Positions 1 through 6,649 of a stretch of DNA of 11,078 nucleotides are shown here, piece by piece. The stretch spans positions 1 to 11,078 of the forward strand of contig CAYFUN010000035.1 in NCBI GenBank assembly GCA_964346535.1, written 5' to 3'. Both the position numbers and the translations under genes were made by a program. Position 1 is the first letter of the stretch. The number at the start of each line of letters is the position of its first letter. This stretch comes from Neofamilia sp964346535 (GTDB lineage: Bacteria > Bacillota > Clostridia > Tissierellales > Peptoniphilaceae). The notes below the pieces were generated by a model that saw only the letters and a program-made list of their open reading frames with translations, did no database searches and was not told the DNA's origin.

Positions 1-202
1 GGTCTCTTGGAAGGAAATTTCCAAAGGCCAGTGGACTTTTTATAGAAAATGGCAGTATTAAACTGACAAAGGCAATGGCCCAAAGGCTGTAGGAAAAAAT
101 CTTAGGAGCTTTTTTTAAGGCCAGCCTAAGGACAAGGACGATTCCAATTACAAAGGACCCCTTTAGAGAAAGGTCAACTAAGGTGTTTATAAATCCAGTC
201 AT
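1..202 (-). CDS. BlaR1/MecR1-like M56 peptidase, 5' end only
   Basis: Partial gene, cut by the left edge of the window; about 67 codons are visible. The start is the ATG at 202-200, preceded by AAGGAGGAATAAA, a strong ribosome binding site that overlaps the 3' end of the repressor gene. Only one base separates the two reading frames, so they are translationally coupled. The visible residues form two hydrophobic stretches around a basic turn, with the pattern LRLALKKAPKIFSYSLW followed by LILPFSIKSP. This is the typical first membrane hairpin of M56 (BlaR1/MecR1) peptidases, where an R-x-x-L-x-K-x-P segment precedes a conserved LW and LPF. The zinc motif HExxH lies beyond the window and cannot be checked. 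Family knowledge: these membrane metalloproteases sense cell-wall stress or beta-lactams and inactivate the partner BlaI repressor. Whether this one has a penicillin-binding sensor domain is unknown. Confidence 0.8.
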   Translation of the reverse strand, partial: MTGFINTLVDLSLKGSFVIGIVLVLRLALKKAPKIFSYSLWAIAFVSLILPFSIKSPLAFGNFLPRD

Positions 203-203
203 T

Positions 204-566
204 TTATTCCTCCTTGTGTTTGGCAATTAAGTCTTCTAATTCTTTAATTTCATCTTCGGTCATTTTATTTTTTCTAGTAAAGGCAGTTAAAAATTTTGGC
301 AGGGACCCATTATAGTTTTCTTCTATAAAGTCCTGGCTGATTTTTCCTTGATAATCTTCAAAACTCATCTTAGACCTAACTGTGGAATTTTTATTTTCAA
401 AAACTCCCTTTTTTTCAATTCGTCTAAGAAGAGTGTAGGTTGTCGACTTGGACCAGGAGTATTTTTCCCTACACAGGTCAACTAGGTCAGCTGACTTTAT
501 TGGTTCGTAATCCTAAATAAGTCTGCCTAAATTTTCTTCTGCCTGGCTTAACTTTTCGATTTTCAT
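204..566 (-). pseudogene. BlaI/MecI-family repressor gene with an in-frame TAG
   Basis: The frame from ATG 566-564 (ribosome binding site GCAGGAGGGG four bases upstream) to TAA 206-204 is 121 codons, the normal length for a BlaI/MecI penicillinase repressor. The winged-helix recognition segment is clear at residues 36-56 (YSWSKSTTYTLLRRIEKKG), followed by the wing and a helical C-terminal dimerisation/cleavage region. Codon 18 is TAG (515-513), at the place where the family has a nearly invariant Trp (the pattern L-I-W-D); a single G-to-A change from TGG explains it. No ATG, GTG or TTG restart occurs before residue 67, so a restarted protein would lack the DNA-binding domain. The rest of the frame shows no decay, so the lesion is recent, a sequencing or assembly error, or read through. 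Family role: a dimer represses its own operon by binding TACA/TGTA dyads, two of which lie just upstream. Confidence 0.8.
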
Positions 567-580
567 TTTACCCCTCCTGC

Positions 581-595
581 TTTACATTATGTAAA
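581..595. promoter_or_regulatory. Operator dyad O2 (BlaI/MecI type), in the leader
   Basis: Perfect 15-base palindrome TTTACATTATGTAAA centred on 588, between the predicted transcription start and the ribosome binding site of the repressor gene. The TTACAT/ATGTAA core closely matches the classic BlaI operator core. Its centre is 29 bases from the centre of O1, close to three helical turns, so two dimers would lie on about the same DNA face. Confidence 0.65.
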
Positions 596-607
596 CTATT
601 TGATTTT

Positions 608-626
608 AGTTTACGCCTTGTAAACT
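608..626. promoter_or_regulatory. Operator dyad O1 (BlaI/MecI type), inside the promoter
   Basis: Perfect 7-bp inverted repeat AGTTTAC-GCCTT-GTAAACT centred on 617. It covers the -10 box and the downstream part of the spacer, so a bound repressor dimer would block RNA polymerase. The TTTAC/GTAAA half-sites resemble the TTACA/TGTAA half-sites known for BlaI and MecI. Confidence 0.65.
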
Positions 627-636
627 CCTTTGTCAA
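608..636 (-). promoter_or_regulatory. SigA-type promoter of the blaI-M56 operon
   Basis: On the minus strand, TTGACA (636-631) is separated by exactly 17 bases from TAAACT (613-608). The -35 box is a perfect match and the -10 box is a 4/6 match. Transcription would start near 601, giving a leader of about 35 bases before the repressor start. The 17-base spacer and -10 box are covered by an operator dyad, as expected of a self-repressed BlaI-type unit. Confidence 0.75.
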
Positions 637-660
637 GAAAAATATTTTTATAAAGAAGCT

Positions 661-696
661 TAAAATAAAAAAGAGACGAGTTCTTTTCTCATCTCT
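661..696 (-). terminator. Rho-independent terminator of the eight-gene operon
   Basis: Minus-strand hairpin AGAGATGAG / CTCGTCTCT (696-688 with 680-672), nine pairs including one G-U, with a 7-base loop, followed by TTTTTATTTT. It begins 15 bases after the thioesterase stop codon. The plus strand lacks a T tract after the stem, so the terminator acts on the minus strand only. It separates the long operon from the blaI promoter, which begins only 25 bases further on. Confidence 0.85.
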
Positions 697-710
697 AAGT
701 TTCAATTTAT

Positions 711-1151
711 TTAGTCATTGTGCATTTGAGTAACTTTTGATTTAGTTGCGTAGGTAAAAATTCCCATACAGAGGAGATTTTTTAATTGGTCCTCTACTTC
801 AACTTTAAATCTTAAAATCTTTCTGCCCTTACTTAAAACTGTAGCCTTGGCATAAAGGGTTTCGACGCCAATACCTGGATGCAAGTATTCAATGTTTGCA
901 TTAACTGTTACTACATTGTGGCCGTAGGTTCTGGCAGCAGTTCCTCCGCAGTCATCTGCTAGGGCAAATAGGACTCCGCCGTGAACTATCATTTGAGCAT
1001 TGTTGTATTCTGGTTTCATTTCAATTTTCGCCTGGGCCATGCCTTCGTCTAGGGCTATGGTTTCAATGTTCATATACCTGGCAAAGCCCTTGTCTTCATT
1101 TCTGGCATTTTTTAATCTTTCTAGTTTGTCTAATTTTTCATCTTGACACAT
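711..1151 (-). CDS. PaaI-like hotdog-fold thioesterase
   Basis: 146-residue protein of the PaaI/4HBT hotdog-fold acyl-CoA thioesterase superfamily, probably cytoplasmic and acting as a homotetramer (family knowledge). The signature HGGVLFALAD at residues 57-66 is present, with the His-Gly-Gly that starts the central helix and an Asp at 66 in the position of the usual acidic catalytic residue. The Gly normally found three residues before the His is Met54. Later strands (VNANIEYLHPG, then LYAKATVLSKGRK) fit the fold. The start is set at ATG 1151-1149 because AGAAGGTGAT lies five bases upstream; a GTG at 1160 is also open, but it would be part of this ribosome binding site. The gene overlaps the end of the HAD gene by 14 bases, so translation is probably coupled. 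The substrate cannot be told from sequence; phenylacetyl-CoA is not implied, since no paa genes are nearby. Confidence 0.85.
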   Translation of the reverse strand: MCQDEKLDKLERLKNARNEDKGFARYMNIETIALDEGMAQAKIEMKPEYNNAQMIVHGGVLFALADDCGGTAARTYGHNVVTVNANIEYLHPGIGVETLYAKATVLSKGRKILRFKVEVEDQLKNLLCMGIFTYATKSKVTQMHND

Positions 1152-1875
1152 CAATATCACCTTCTAAAATTTTTATAATATCTATAAGCTTGTCTACCCT
1201 TAGGGCATCATCTTTCAATGGAATTTTATCTGCTTCTAAAACAAAGGGCGAATGTCTGGGACTGTTAAAATAAATAGCCTGCATCCCTGCATCTCTTGCT
1301 CCCTTGTAGTCACAAAGAGGATTGTCTCCTATATAGAGAATTTTTTCAAGAGGAAGGTCGGCTGCCTGACCTGCAAGTTCAAAGAGCTTTTTATCTGGCT
1401 TCCTATAATAAGATTCACCTGAAGTGAAAACCAAATCTATATCAACTCCTAAAACTTCTTTGATTCTCAACCTTAAGTTATCTGCAGAAATAGACAAATT
1501 CGAAATCACTCCGTATGGAAGATTTTTTTCATCTAAATATGCTAAAAGTTCTTTGGCCCCTTCAATTGGATAGCCCTTAGCATGGTTGTCAAAATAAATT
1601 TTGTCCATGGCTTCAAAGGTCAGCTTTGATTTTAAATTTTCTTCATTAAAAATCTCAGCAAAAATATTTCTGTAAAGGAAGTCCCTGTCTTTAGAAAAAT
1701 ATTCTTCTTGGTAGCCAATGACTTTAGAAAAAAATTTTTGGTAAAAGTCTTCTAGGCTGAGACTTGTTTCTTCAAGAGTCTGATAAATTTTCTCTAGGGT
1801 TTTAGGTCCATAGGAAACATCTTCGTAAATTAAAGTGTTCCCATAGTCGAAGTAGACCATTTCTATATTTCTCAT
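1138..1875 (-). CDS. HAD-superfamily hydrolase-like protein with altered motif I
   Basis: 245 residues with a Rossmann-like HAD core and an inserted helical cap (about residues 20-100), as in subclass I. Motif I is D10-Y-G-N-T-L: the nucleophile Asp10 is present, but the usual second Asp (acid/base, two residues later) is Gly12. Motif II is Ser125 (GVISNLS), motif III is Lys159 (YRKPDKKLF) and motif IV is GDNPLCD at 183-189 with Asp184 and Asp189. The Mg2+/nucleophile set is therefore intact while the proton donor is missing, which makes an ordinary phosphatase reaction uncertain; some HAD groups with D-x-G motifs do exist. The ATG overlaps the TGA of the upstream exporter gene as ATGA. No good ribosome binding site is seen, so translation probably depends on coupling. 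ATG at codon 6 is an alternative start with no better binding site. The substrate is unknown. Confidence 0.85.
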   Translation of the reverse strand: MRNIEMVYFDYGNTLIYEDVSYGPKTLEKIYQTLEETSLSLEDFYQKFFSKVIGYQEEYFSKDRDFLYRNIFAEIFNEENLKSKLTFEAMDKIYFDNHAKGYPIEGAKELLAYLDEKNLPYGVISNLSISADNLRLRIKEVLGVDIDLVFTSGESYYRKPDKKLFELAGQAADLPLEKILYIGDNPLCDYKGARDAGMQAIYFNSPRHSPFVLEADKIPLKDDALRVDKLIDIIKILEGDIDVSR

Positions 1876-2780
1876 CTATCTTTAATTTTGTCCTTGTAAT
1901 TTTCGTCAATAATTGTTTGGTAAAGTTTGTAGTAGCCCTTAGGCGAAATATTTTTTAAGCCTTCAAGATAGTTGATAATATTGCCAACAAAGGCTAGGTC
2001 GCCGCCTAGGTAGGCCTTGGTTAGACTTTCAATATTTTCCCTAGTTTGACACTCACAAACTTCTTCATTACAGCCAACACAAGCATCTAAATTTTTTGTA
2101 ATTTCTCCAATAAAATACGCATCCTTGGCCTTTTGGTTTCTCTTGATTATTAAAATTATTCCCAAAGCCAAAAGTCCTAAAACTAAAAGCATAGAAATTC
2201 CTGGAAGTTCAAAATACTTAAATCCTTCCCAAAGTCCTGTTAGACCAAAGAAAATAAAAAGACCTGCAGCAATAAGTTTCATTGTAACTTCTGGCAGCTG
2301 TCTTTGTAAAACCTTGGCCAAGATAATTCCAATTAAAGACACCAGCATCATTGACGACCAAGTTGCTAGGAAGGTTAGAATTTTATTTTCGCTAACTGCT
2401 CCCATGGTCATGGCAATAATTTGGGTCTTGTCTCCAAGTTCCCCTAGGAAAAATGTTCCAGCTATTAAAACTACTGGGCCAAATTTTTCAAACCTATGGT
2501 CCTCATCTTCTTCCTCGCCATAGTCAAAGACTAGGGACAAAAGTCCAAAGACAATAAATAATATTGCCGCAAAAAATTTTAACAAGTTTAGGTCAATTAC
2601 CGATCCTAAAAGAGATCCTAAAATTATAGCCAGGCCATGGTTAAGGCCAATGCCTAGGCCAACACCTAAAAGTACCTTTGATAACTTGTACTTAGATGCA
2701 AAGGCCAGGGCCAAAAACTGGGACTTGTCTCCCATTTCTGCAAAAAATACCAATAAAAATGTCTCTAAAAAACTACTCAT
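1872..2780 (-). CDS. GDT1/TMEM165 (UPF0016) cation exporter, MneA-like, with Cys-containing tail
   Basis: 302-residue membrane protein of the UPF0016/GDT1 family; characterised members export Mn2+ or exchange Ca2+/Mn2+ for protons (bacterial MneA/MntX, yeast Gdt1). Both family signatures are present: E15-M-G-D-K-S in helix 1 and E114-L-G-D-K-T in helix 4, each at the start of a three-helix repeat. The two halves are joined by an acidic loop at 88-97 (GEEEDEDH). About six helices lie between residues 3 and 186, with a seventh at about 193-212. A soluble tail of roughly 85 residues follows and carries C234-x2-C237-x4-C242-x-C244, a possible metal site, then a helical region; many family members stop soon after the last helix. 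The start has TTAGGAGATTTA in front of the ATG. Only 31 bases separate it from truA, too short for the yybP-ykoY Mn riboswitch that often controls such genes. Mn2+ as substrate is inferred from family. Confidence 0.87.
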   Translation of the reverse strand: MSSFLETFLLVFFAEMGDKSQFLALAFASKYKLSKVLLGVGLGIGLNHGLAIILGSLLGSVIDLNLLKFFAAILFIVFGLLSLVFDYGEEEDEDHRFEKFGPVVLIAGTFFLGELGDKTQIIAMTMGAVSENKILTFLATWSSMMLVSLIGIILAKVLQRQLPEVTMKLIAAGLFIFFGLTGLWEGFKYFELPGISMLLVLGLLALGIILIIKRNQKAKDAYFIGEITKNLDACVGCNEEVCECQTRENIESLTKAYLGGDLAFVGNIINYLEGLKNISPKGYYKLYQTIIDENYKDKIKDR

Positions 2781-2811
2781 TAAATCTCCTAATTTTTCTT
2801 CTCTACCAACC

Positions 2812-3576
2812 TTAAGATTCTCTAAAATTTATAGGCTGGTCATAGAGGACTTCCATTAAAAACAGGCCACAAGCTGGGGCTGTAAAGCCTGCCTTGGTCC
2901 TGTCTTTTGCTCCTATTGCATTTTCAATAAAGTCTACTGGCAACTTTCCTCTCCCAATGTCGCACAGGGACCCTACTAGAATTCTAATCATATTTTTTAA
3001 AAAACTTTTGCCGTGAAAAACTATTTCGACAAAGTCTCCTTCTCTTTTTATATCAACTGAATAGACTGTCCTTATTGAATCCTTTACTTGGGCATAGCGG
3101 CCCATAAAAGACTCAAAATCGTAAGTGCCGACAATGGCCTCAGCTGCCTCCCTCATTTTATCTACATCTAAGTAATGGGGAAAGCAAAAAGAATAATCTC
3201 CATAAATTGCCGACCTGTAACGGTTGTTATAAATTACATACTTGTAAATTTTTGACTGAGCCGAAAACCTGGCAGAAAAATTTTCATCTACAAAAGCTGC
3301 TCCAACTATAGAAATATCTTCTGGCAGTTTATAATTTAAAACCTTAGGCAAGTTGCCAATGTCAATATCACAAGATGTAACTTGAAAGTTTATTACTTGG
3401 CCTAGGGCGTGAACTCCTGCATCAGTTCTCCCTGCTGCCACGACTTTTATTTCTTCTTTAAAGGTTTGAGACAGTACATCTTCTAAAACGCCTTGGACAG
3501 TTACTTGGTCTGGTTGAATTTGAAAGCCTGCATAGGCCTTTCCCTTATAAGAAACTTTAAGGGCAATGTTTGTCAT
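2812..3576 (-). CDS. truA: tRNA pseudouridine(38-40) synthase TruA
   Basis: 254 residues, normal length for TruA, which converts uridines 38, 39 and 40 in the anticodon arm of many tRNAs to pseudouridine. The catalytic motif GRTDAGVHALGQ lies at residues 49-60, with Asp52 as the nucleophile. The family's N-terminal YKGKAYAGFQIQP stretch (10-22), the SKIYKYVIYN strand and the C-terminal KNMIRILVGSLCDIGRGKL segment are all recognisable. The start ATG overlaps the TGA of ecfT as ATGA, so translation follows directly from ecfT. The order ecfA1-ecfA2-ecfT-truA is a long-conserved block in Firmicutes, which supports the assignment independently of the motifs. The rplM-rpsI pair that often follows truA in that block is absent; a cation exporter gene follows instead. 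Confidence 0.96.
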   Translation of the reverse strand: MTNIALKVSYKGKAYAGFQIQPDQVTVQGVLEDVLSQTFKEEIKVVAAGRTDAGVHALGQVINFQVTSCDIDIGNLPKVLNYKLPEDISIVGAAFVDENFSARFSAQSKIYKYVIYNNRYRSAIYGDYSFCFPHYLDVDKMREAAEAIVGTYDFESFMGRYAQVKDSIRTVYSVDIKREGDFVEIVFHGKSFLKNMIRILVGSLCDIGRGKLPVDFIENAIGAKDRTKAGFTAPACGLFLMEVLYDQPINFRES

Positions 3577-4373
3577 ACAAGTCTCTCCACAAAGAAAATT
3601 GCCACAAAAGAAAGTATGGTGACAAGAAAAACTAAGACGTCTCTTGAATCAATTTTTAGTGGATTTAATTTTGTTCTGCCCTTGTCTCCATGGTAGCACC
3701 TGGCCTCCATAGCAATTGCAAGTTCGTCTGCCCTGTTAATTGAACTTAGAAGTAAAGGGATAATTAATGGCACTGTATTCTTTGCCCTTTTAATTACGTT
3801 TCCTGATTCAAAGTCTGCTCCTCTTGCCATTTGAGCCTTCATAATTTTGTCTGTCTCGTCAATTAAAGTCGGAACAAATCTCAAGGCTATAGTAATCATC
3901 ATTGCAAGTTCGTGGGCTGGGAAGCCAATTTTTTTTAGCGGAGAAAAAAGTCCTTCAATTCCATCTGTAAGAGATACAGGTGAAGTTGTTAAAGTTGTTA
4001 GTGATGTTCCCATAATTAATAGACAAAGTCTAACTGCCATTCTCGATGCATTGTAAAGGCCTTCTTCAGTTACTTTTATCGGTCCAAGGGCGTAGAGAAC
4101 TGTTCCCTTGGTAAAGAGCATATTGATTATAAAGGTAATTAAAATAATCCACCTTAGGGGCTTTAAGCCTTTTACAATTAACTTTACTGGGATTTTTGAA
4201 ACCATTGTTGCAAATAAAACCCAGAGAAAAACTATACCGTAGCCAACAAAACTAGATACAATAAATAGAAAAATTATATAGATAAAGCCTAGGAGCATTT
4301 TTACACGAGGATCTGTCTTGTGGACTATTGAATCTGCAGGATAGTACTGGCCAATTGTTATGTCCTTAAGCAT
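3573..4373 (-). CDS. ecfT: ECF transporter transmembrane component EcfT
   Basis: 266-residue integral membrane protein that couples the EcfA ATPases to substrate-binding S-components in group II energy-coupling factor transporters. Hydrophobic helices lie at about residues 25-57, 72-88, 113-130, 156-171, 200-213 and 245-261. The two coupling-helix signatures are present: A183-R-G in QMARGADF and A224-R-C-Y in MEARCYHG; these arginine motifs contact the ATPase pair. The start has an excellent ribosome binding site (AAGGAGGAG, six bases before ATG) inside the end of ecfA2; the two frames overlap by 8 bases. No S-component is encoded in the window, as is usual for group II systems, where one A-A-T module serves several unlinked S proteins for different vitamins or metals. 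The substrate therefore cannot be assigned here. Confidence 0.95.
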   Translation of the reverse strand: MLKDITIGQYYPADSIVHKTDPRVKMLLGFIYIIFLFIVSSFVGYGIVFLWVLFATMVSKIPVKLIVKGLKPLRWIILITFIINMLFTKGTVLYALGPIKVTEEGLYNASRMAVRLCLLIMGTSLTTLTTSPVSLTDGIEGLFSPLKKIGFPAHELAMMITIALRFVPTLIDETDKIMKAQMARGADFESGNVIKRAKNTVPLIIPLLLSSINRADELAIAMEARCYHGDKGRTKLNPLKIDSRDVLVFLVTILSFVAIFFVERLV

Positions 4374-5229
4374 CTTTTCTCCTCCTTAAATAATTTTCTA
4401 TTTCAACTTTTGCATCTTCTATATTTATAATATCTGTATTTACGTCACAGCCTTTTGCCTTCATCGCCTTCATAAAGGAAGTAATTTGTGGAACTCCTAA
4501 GCCGATGGAAACAAGTTCGTCTTCGTGGCGGAAAATTTCTTTAGGCTGACCGTCCATAAAAACTTGGCCGCCTTTCATAACAATAATTCTGTCAACTAAC
4601 TCTGCCACATCATCCATTGAGTGGGAAACTAAAATTACTGTTATGCCTAGGGTCTCATAAATTTCTTTGATCTCATTTAGGATTTCACTTCTGCCCATTG
4701 GATCTAGGCCTGCAGTTGGTTCGTCTAAGACTAAGACCTTTGGTTGCATAACTAAAACTCCTGCTATGGCAACCCTTCTCTTTTCTCCACCTGATAGGGC
4801 CATTGGTGATTGGTCCTTGTATTTTTCATAGTCAAGGCCAACTCTTTCCATAGTCTCTTTAACTAATTTTTCTGTTTCTTCCTTGCTGTAACCTAAATTA
4901 AGAGGCCCAAAGGCTATGTCCTTGGCAACAGTTTCTTCAAAAAGTTGGTGCTCTGGATATTGGAAGACCAGGCCAACCTTTTGGCGAATTTTTGCCTTGA
5001 CAGTTTTTGGATCTTGAAGGGACTGGCCTTCAACTATAACTTCCCCTTCAGTAGGTTCAATAAGGCCGTTAAAGTGTTGGATCAAAGTTGACTTGCCTGA
5101 TCCTGTGTGGCCAATTATAGCAACAAACTCTCCTTCATTTATCTGTAAGTTTACCTGATCCAAGGCCTTAACTTCATAGTGGCTGCCCTTGCTGTAATAA
5201 TGTGAAAGGTCTTTTAATTCAATTAACAT
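4366..5229 (-). CDS. ecfA2: ECF transporter ATP-binding protein EcfA2
   Basis: 287-residue ABC ATPase, the second nucleotide-binding subunit of the ECF module, working at the cytoplasmic face as a heterodimer with EcfA1. Walker A is G40-HTGSGKST, the Q-loop is Gln90 (VFQYPEHQLF), the ABC signature LSGGE is at 145-149 followed by KRRVAIAG, Walker B is VLVLDE at 165-170, the D-loop is AGLDP and the switch His is 203 (VSHSMDD). The signature variant LSGGE-K-R-R and the YPEHQLFEETV stretch after the Q-loop are typical of EcfA2, whereas EcfA1 has LSGGQ-K-Q-R and NPDNQ. The C-terminal 60 residues form the dimerisation extension found in ECF ATPases. Its ATG lies inside the last codons of ecfA1 (7-base overlap), so the two subunits are made in coupled fashion. 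Confidence 0.95.
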   Translation of the reverse strand: MLIELKDLSHYYSKGSHYEVKALDQVNLQINEGEFVAIIGHTGSGKSTLIQHFNGLIEPTEGEVIVEGQSLQDPKTVKAKIRQKVGLVFQYPEHQLFEETVAKDIAFGPLNLGYSKEETEKLVKETMERVGLDYEKYKDQSPMALSGGEKRRVAIAGVLVMQPKVLVLDEPTAGLDPMGRSEILNEIKEIYETLGITVILVSHSMDDVAELVDRIIVMKGGQVFMDGQPKEIFRHEDELVSIGLGVPQITSFMKAMKAKGCDVNTDIINIEDAKVEIENYLRRRKDA

Positions 5230-6041
5230 AATTTATCAACTAGCTCCTCTATATTTAAAACCTTGTAGTCGTCTAGATAACCATCTGCATTTAACTTGTA
5301 GGCAAGTTCAGTTACTGCAGGAACATCTAGGCCGATGGCCTTAAGCTCTTCAACCTTAGAAAAGATTTCCCTTGGAGTACCTTCTAAATAAACTTGGCCC
5401 TTGTTCATAACTACAACCCTGTCTGCCTTAATAGTTTCTTCCATGTTGTGGGTGATTAGGAGGATGGTCTTTTTTTCCTCTGCATTTAATTTGTAAACTG
5501 TTTCAATAACTTCTTTTCTCCCAGTTGGGTCTAGCATAGCAGTTGGCTCATCTAAAATTATACAAGATGGATTCATAGCTAGGATTCCAGCTATGGCTAT
5601 ACGCTGCTTTTGTCCACCTGAGAGAAGATGAGGAGCGTGGTGCAAATATTTTTCCATTTCAACAACCTTAAGGGCGTAGTCAATTCTCTGTCTAATTTCT
5701 TCCCTTGGCAGGCCAATATTTTCTGGCCCAAAGGCAATTTCTTCTTCGACAATTGTAGTTACAATTTGGTTGTCAGGATTTTGAAAGACCATACCTGCTG
5801 CCTTTCTTATGTCCCAAATTTTGTCTTCGTCCTTGGTGTTCATGCCCTTAATGAAAATATCTCCCATAGTTGGTAGGTAGAGGCCATTTAAAAGTTTTGC
5901 AAGAGTTGACTTGCCAGAGCCATTGTGGCCAATTATAGCTACAAACTCTCCGTCTTTAATATCTAAATTTATTCCCCTTAAGGCGTATTTTTCATCTTCG
6001 TCTTCGTTGTATTTAAAATACACATCTGAAATTTTTATCAT
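5223..6041 (-). CDS. ecfA1: ECF transporter ATP-binding protein EcfA1
   Basis: 272-residue ABC ATPase, first nucleotide-binding subunit of the ECF module. Walker A is G38-HNGSGKST, the Q-loop is Gln87 (VFQNPDNQIVTTIVEEEIAFG, typical of EcfA1), the signature LSGGQ is at 140-144 followed by KQRIAIAG, Walker B is CIILDE at 160-165, the D-loop is AMLDP and the switch His is 198. All catalytic elements are intact. A C-terminal extension of about 60 residues matches the EcfA dimerisation domain. The ATG is preceded by AAAAGGTGAT about nine bases upstream. The stop codon of the SLH gene is only 28 bases away, and no promoter or terminator fits between, so ecfA1 is probably transcribed with it. In most Firmicutes the upstream neighbour is rplQ; that gene is not here. 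Confidence 0.95.
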   Translation of the reverse strand: MIKISDVYFKYNEDEDEKYALRGINLDIKDGEFVAIIGHNGSGKSTLAKLLNGLYLPTMGDIFIKGMNTKDEDKIWDIRKAAGMVFQNPDNQIVTTIVEEEIAFGPENIGLPREEIRQRIDYALKVVEMEKYLHHAPHLLSGGQKQRIAIAGILAMNPSCIILDEPTAMLDPTGRKEVIETVYKLNAEEKKTILLITHNMEETIKADRVVVMNKGQVYLEGTPREIFSKVEELKAIGLDVPAVTELAYKLNADGYLDDYKVLNIEELVDKLC

Positions 6042-6069
6042 CGTCTTTAATCACCTTTTATATCCGTCA

Positions 6070-6549
6070 TTAATTATTTAAATAAAGCCAAGTGCCAAAG
6101 TATTTAGCCTGGTCTTTAAGGTCTGCTCCTAAGTTTGACTTTTCTATTTGCCTATAAAGTTCAAGAAGCTTGTCTAAGTCAATATTATTTCTATTGCTGG
6201 CTCTTATAATTTCTTCCAAAGCCTGGTTGGTAAGTTTAGAAAAAATTTCGTAGTCAAAGTAAAAGTCTACATTAGTAAGATAAGGCTCGCCATAGCCTAT
6301 ATAAGTTTGGTCATAGACTAAGGCAAGGTCAAAGGCCTTAGCAAGCTCAAGTTTTCTCTTGTCTCTTTGGAAGTACTTGTAGGCCCTTTGGTCCACAAAG
6401 ACTCCATCAACTTTCTGACCTAGGATGACATAGTCGTCGTAAAGGTCTTTTACATAGGCCTTGTCATCTCCATTTCTAAAAGAAAATGGCAAGGCTCCTC
6501 TTAAGTCATCTGGCACAATTGAAACTGCCATTGCCTGCAAACTAAGGTC
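6070..6549 (-). CDS. C-terminal part of the SLH-domain protein, beyond the assembly gap
   Basis: Reading frame of 159 codons (D-L-S, then 156 residues from LQAMAV) that enters from the gap edge and ends at TAA 6072-6070. No ribosome binding site precedes any of its early TTG or ATG codons, so it is treated as the 3' end of the SLH gene at 6650-8303 rather than a separate gene. Joining the two contig ends on their shared 7-mer puts both pieces in one frame. The residues are acidic and mixed in character, with no membrane segment. I recognise no domain; segments such as KDLYDDYVILGQKVDGVFVDQRAYKYF look like strands followed by a helical end. It could alternatively be the tail of a different gene if the gap hides real sequence. 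Confidence 0.65.
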   Translation of the reverse strand, partial: DLSLQAMAVSIVPDDLRGALPFSFRNGDDKAYVKDLYDDYVILGQKVDGVFVDQRAYKYFQRDKRKLELAKAFDLALVYDQTYIGYGEPYLTNVDFYFDYEIFSKLTNQALEEIIRASNRNNIDLDKLLELYRQIEKSNLGADLKDQAKYFGTWLYLNN

Positions 6550-6649
6550 NNNNNNNNNNNNNNNNNNNNNNNNNNNNNNNNNNNNNNNNNNNNNNNNNNN
6601 NNNNNNNNNNNNNNNNNNNNNNNNNNNNNNNNNNNNNNNNNNNNNNNNN
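6550..6649. other. Assembly gap of 100 N, probably artificial
   Basis: Exactly 100 N, the conventional placeholder for a gap of unknown size. The seven bases before the gap on the plus strand (6543-6549) and the seven after it (6650-6656) are identical, TAAGGTC. Merging on this overlap yields a continuous reading frame across the SLH gene, so the true missing length may be zero. Confidence 0.9.

Noticed and set aside
661..696. Bidirectional use of the terminator hairpin
   Set aside because: On the plus strand the stem is not followed by a T tract, and no plus-strand gene ends here.
1152..1160. GTG at 1160 as start of the thioesterase
   Set aside because: It lies within the AGAAGGTGAT ribosome binding site that serves the ATG at 1151, which is the better start.
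2781..2811. Mn2+ riboswitch (yybP-ykoY) ahead of the exporter gene
   Set aside because: Only 31 bases separate the exporter start from the truA stop, far too short for this riboswitch, and no such fold is seen.
2125..2859. Plus-strand open frames at 2125-2523 and 2650-2859
   Set aside because: They lie antisense to the exporter gene, have no ribosome binding site and show lysine/proline-rich shadow composition, while the opposite strand has clear family motifs.
3493..4056. Plus-strand open frames at 3493-3696 and 3847-4056
   Set aside because: Antisense shadows of truA and ecfT with no binding site or recognisable protein features.
5628..5876. Plus-strand open frame
   Set aside because: Antisense to the ABC core of ecfA1; the motifs on the minus strand fully explain this region.
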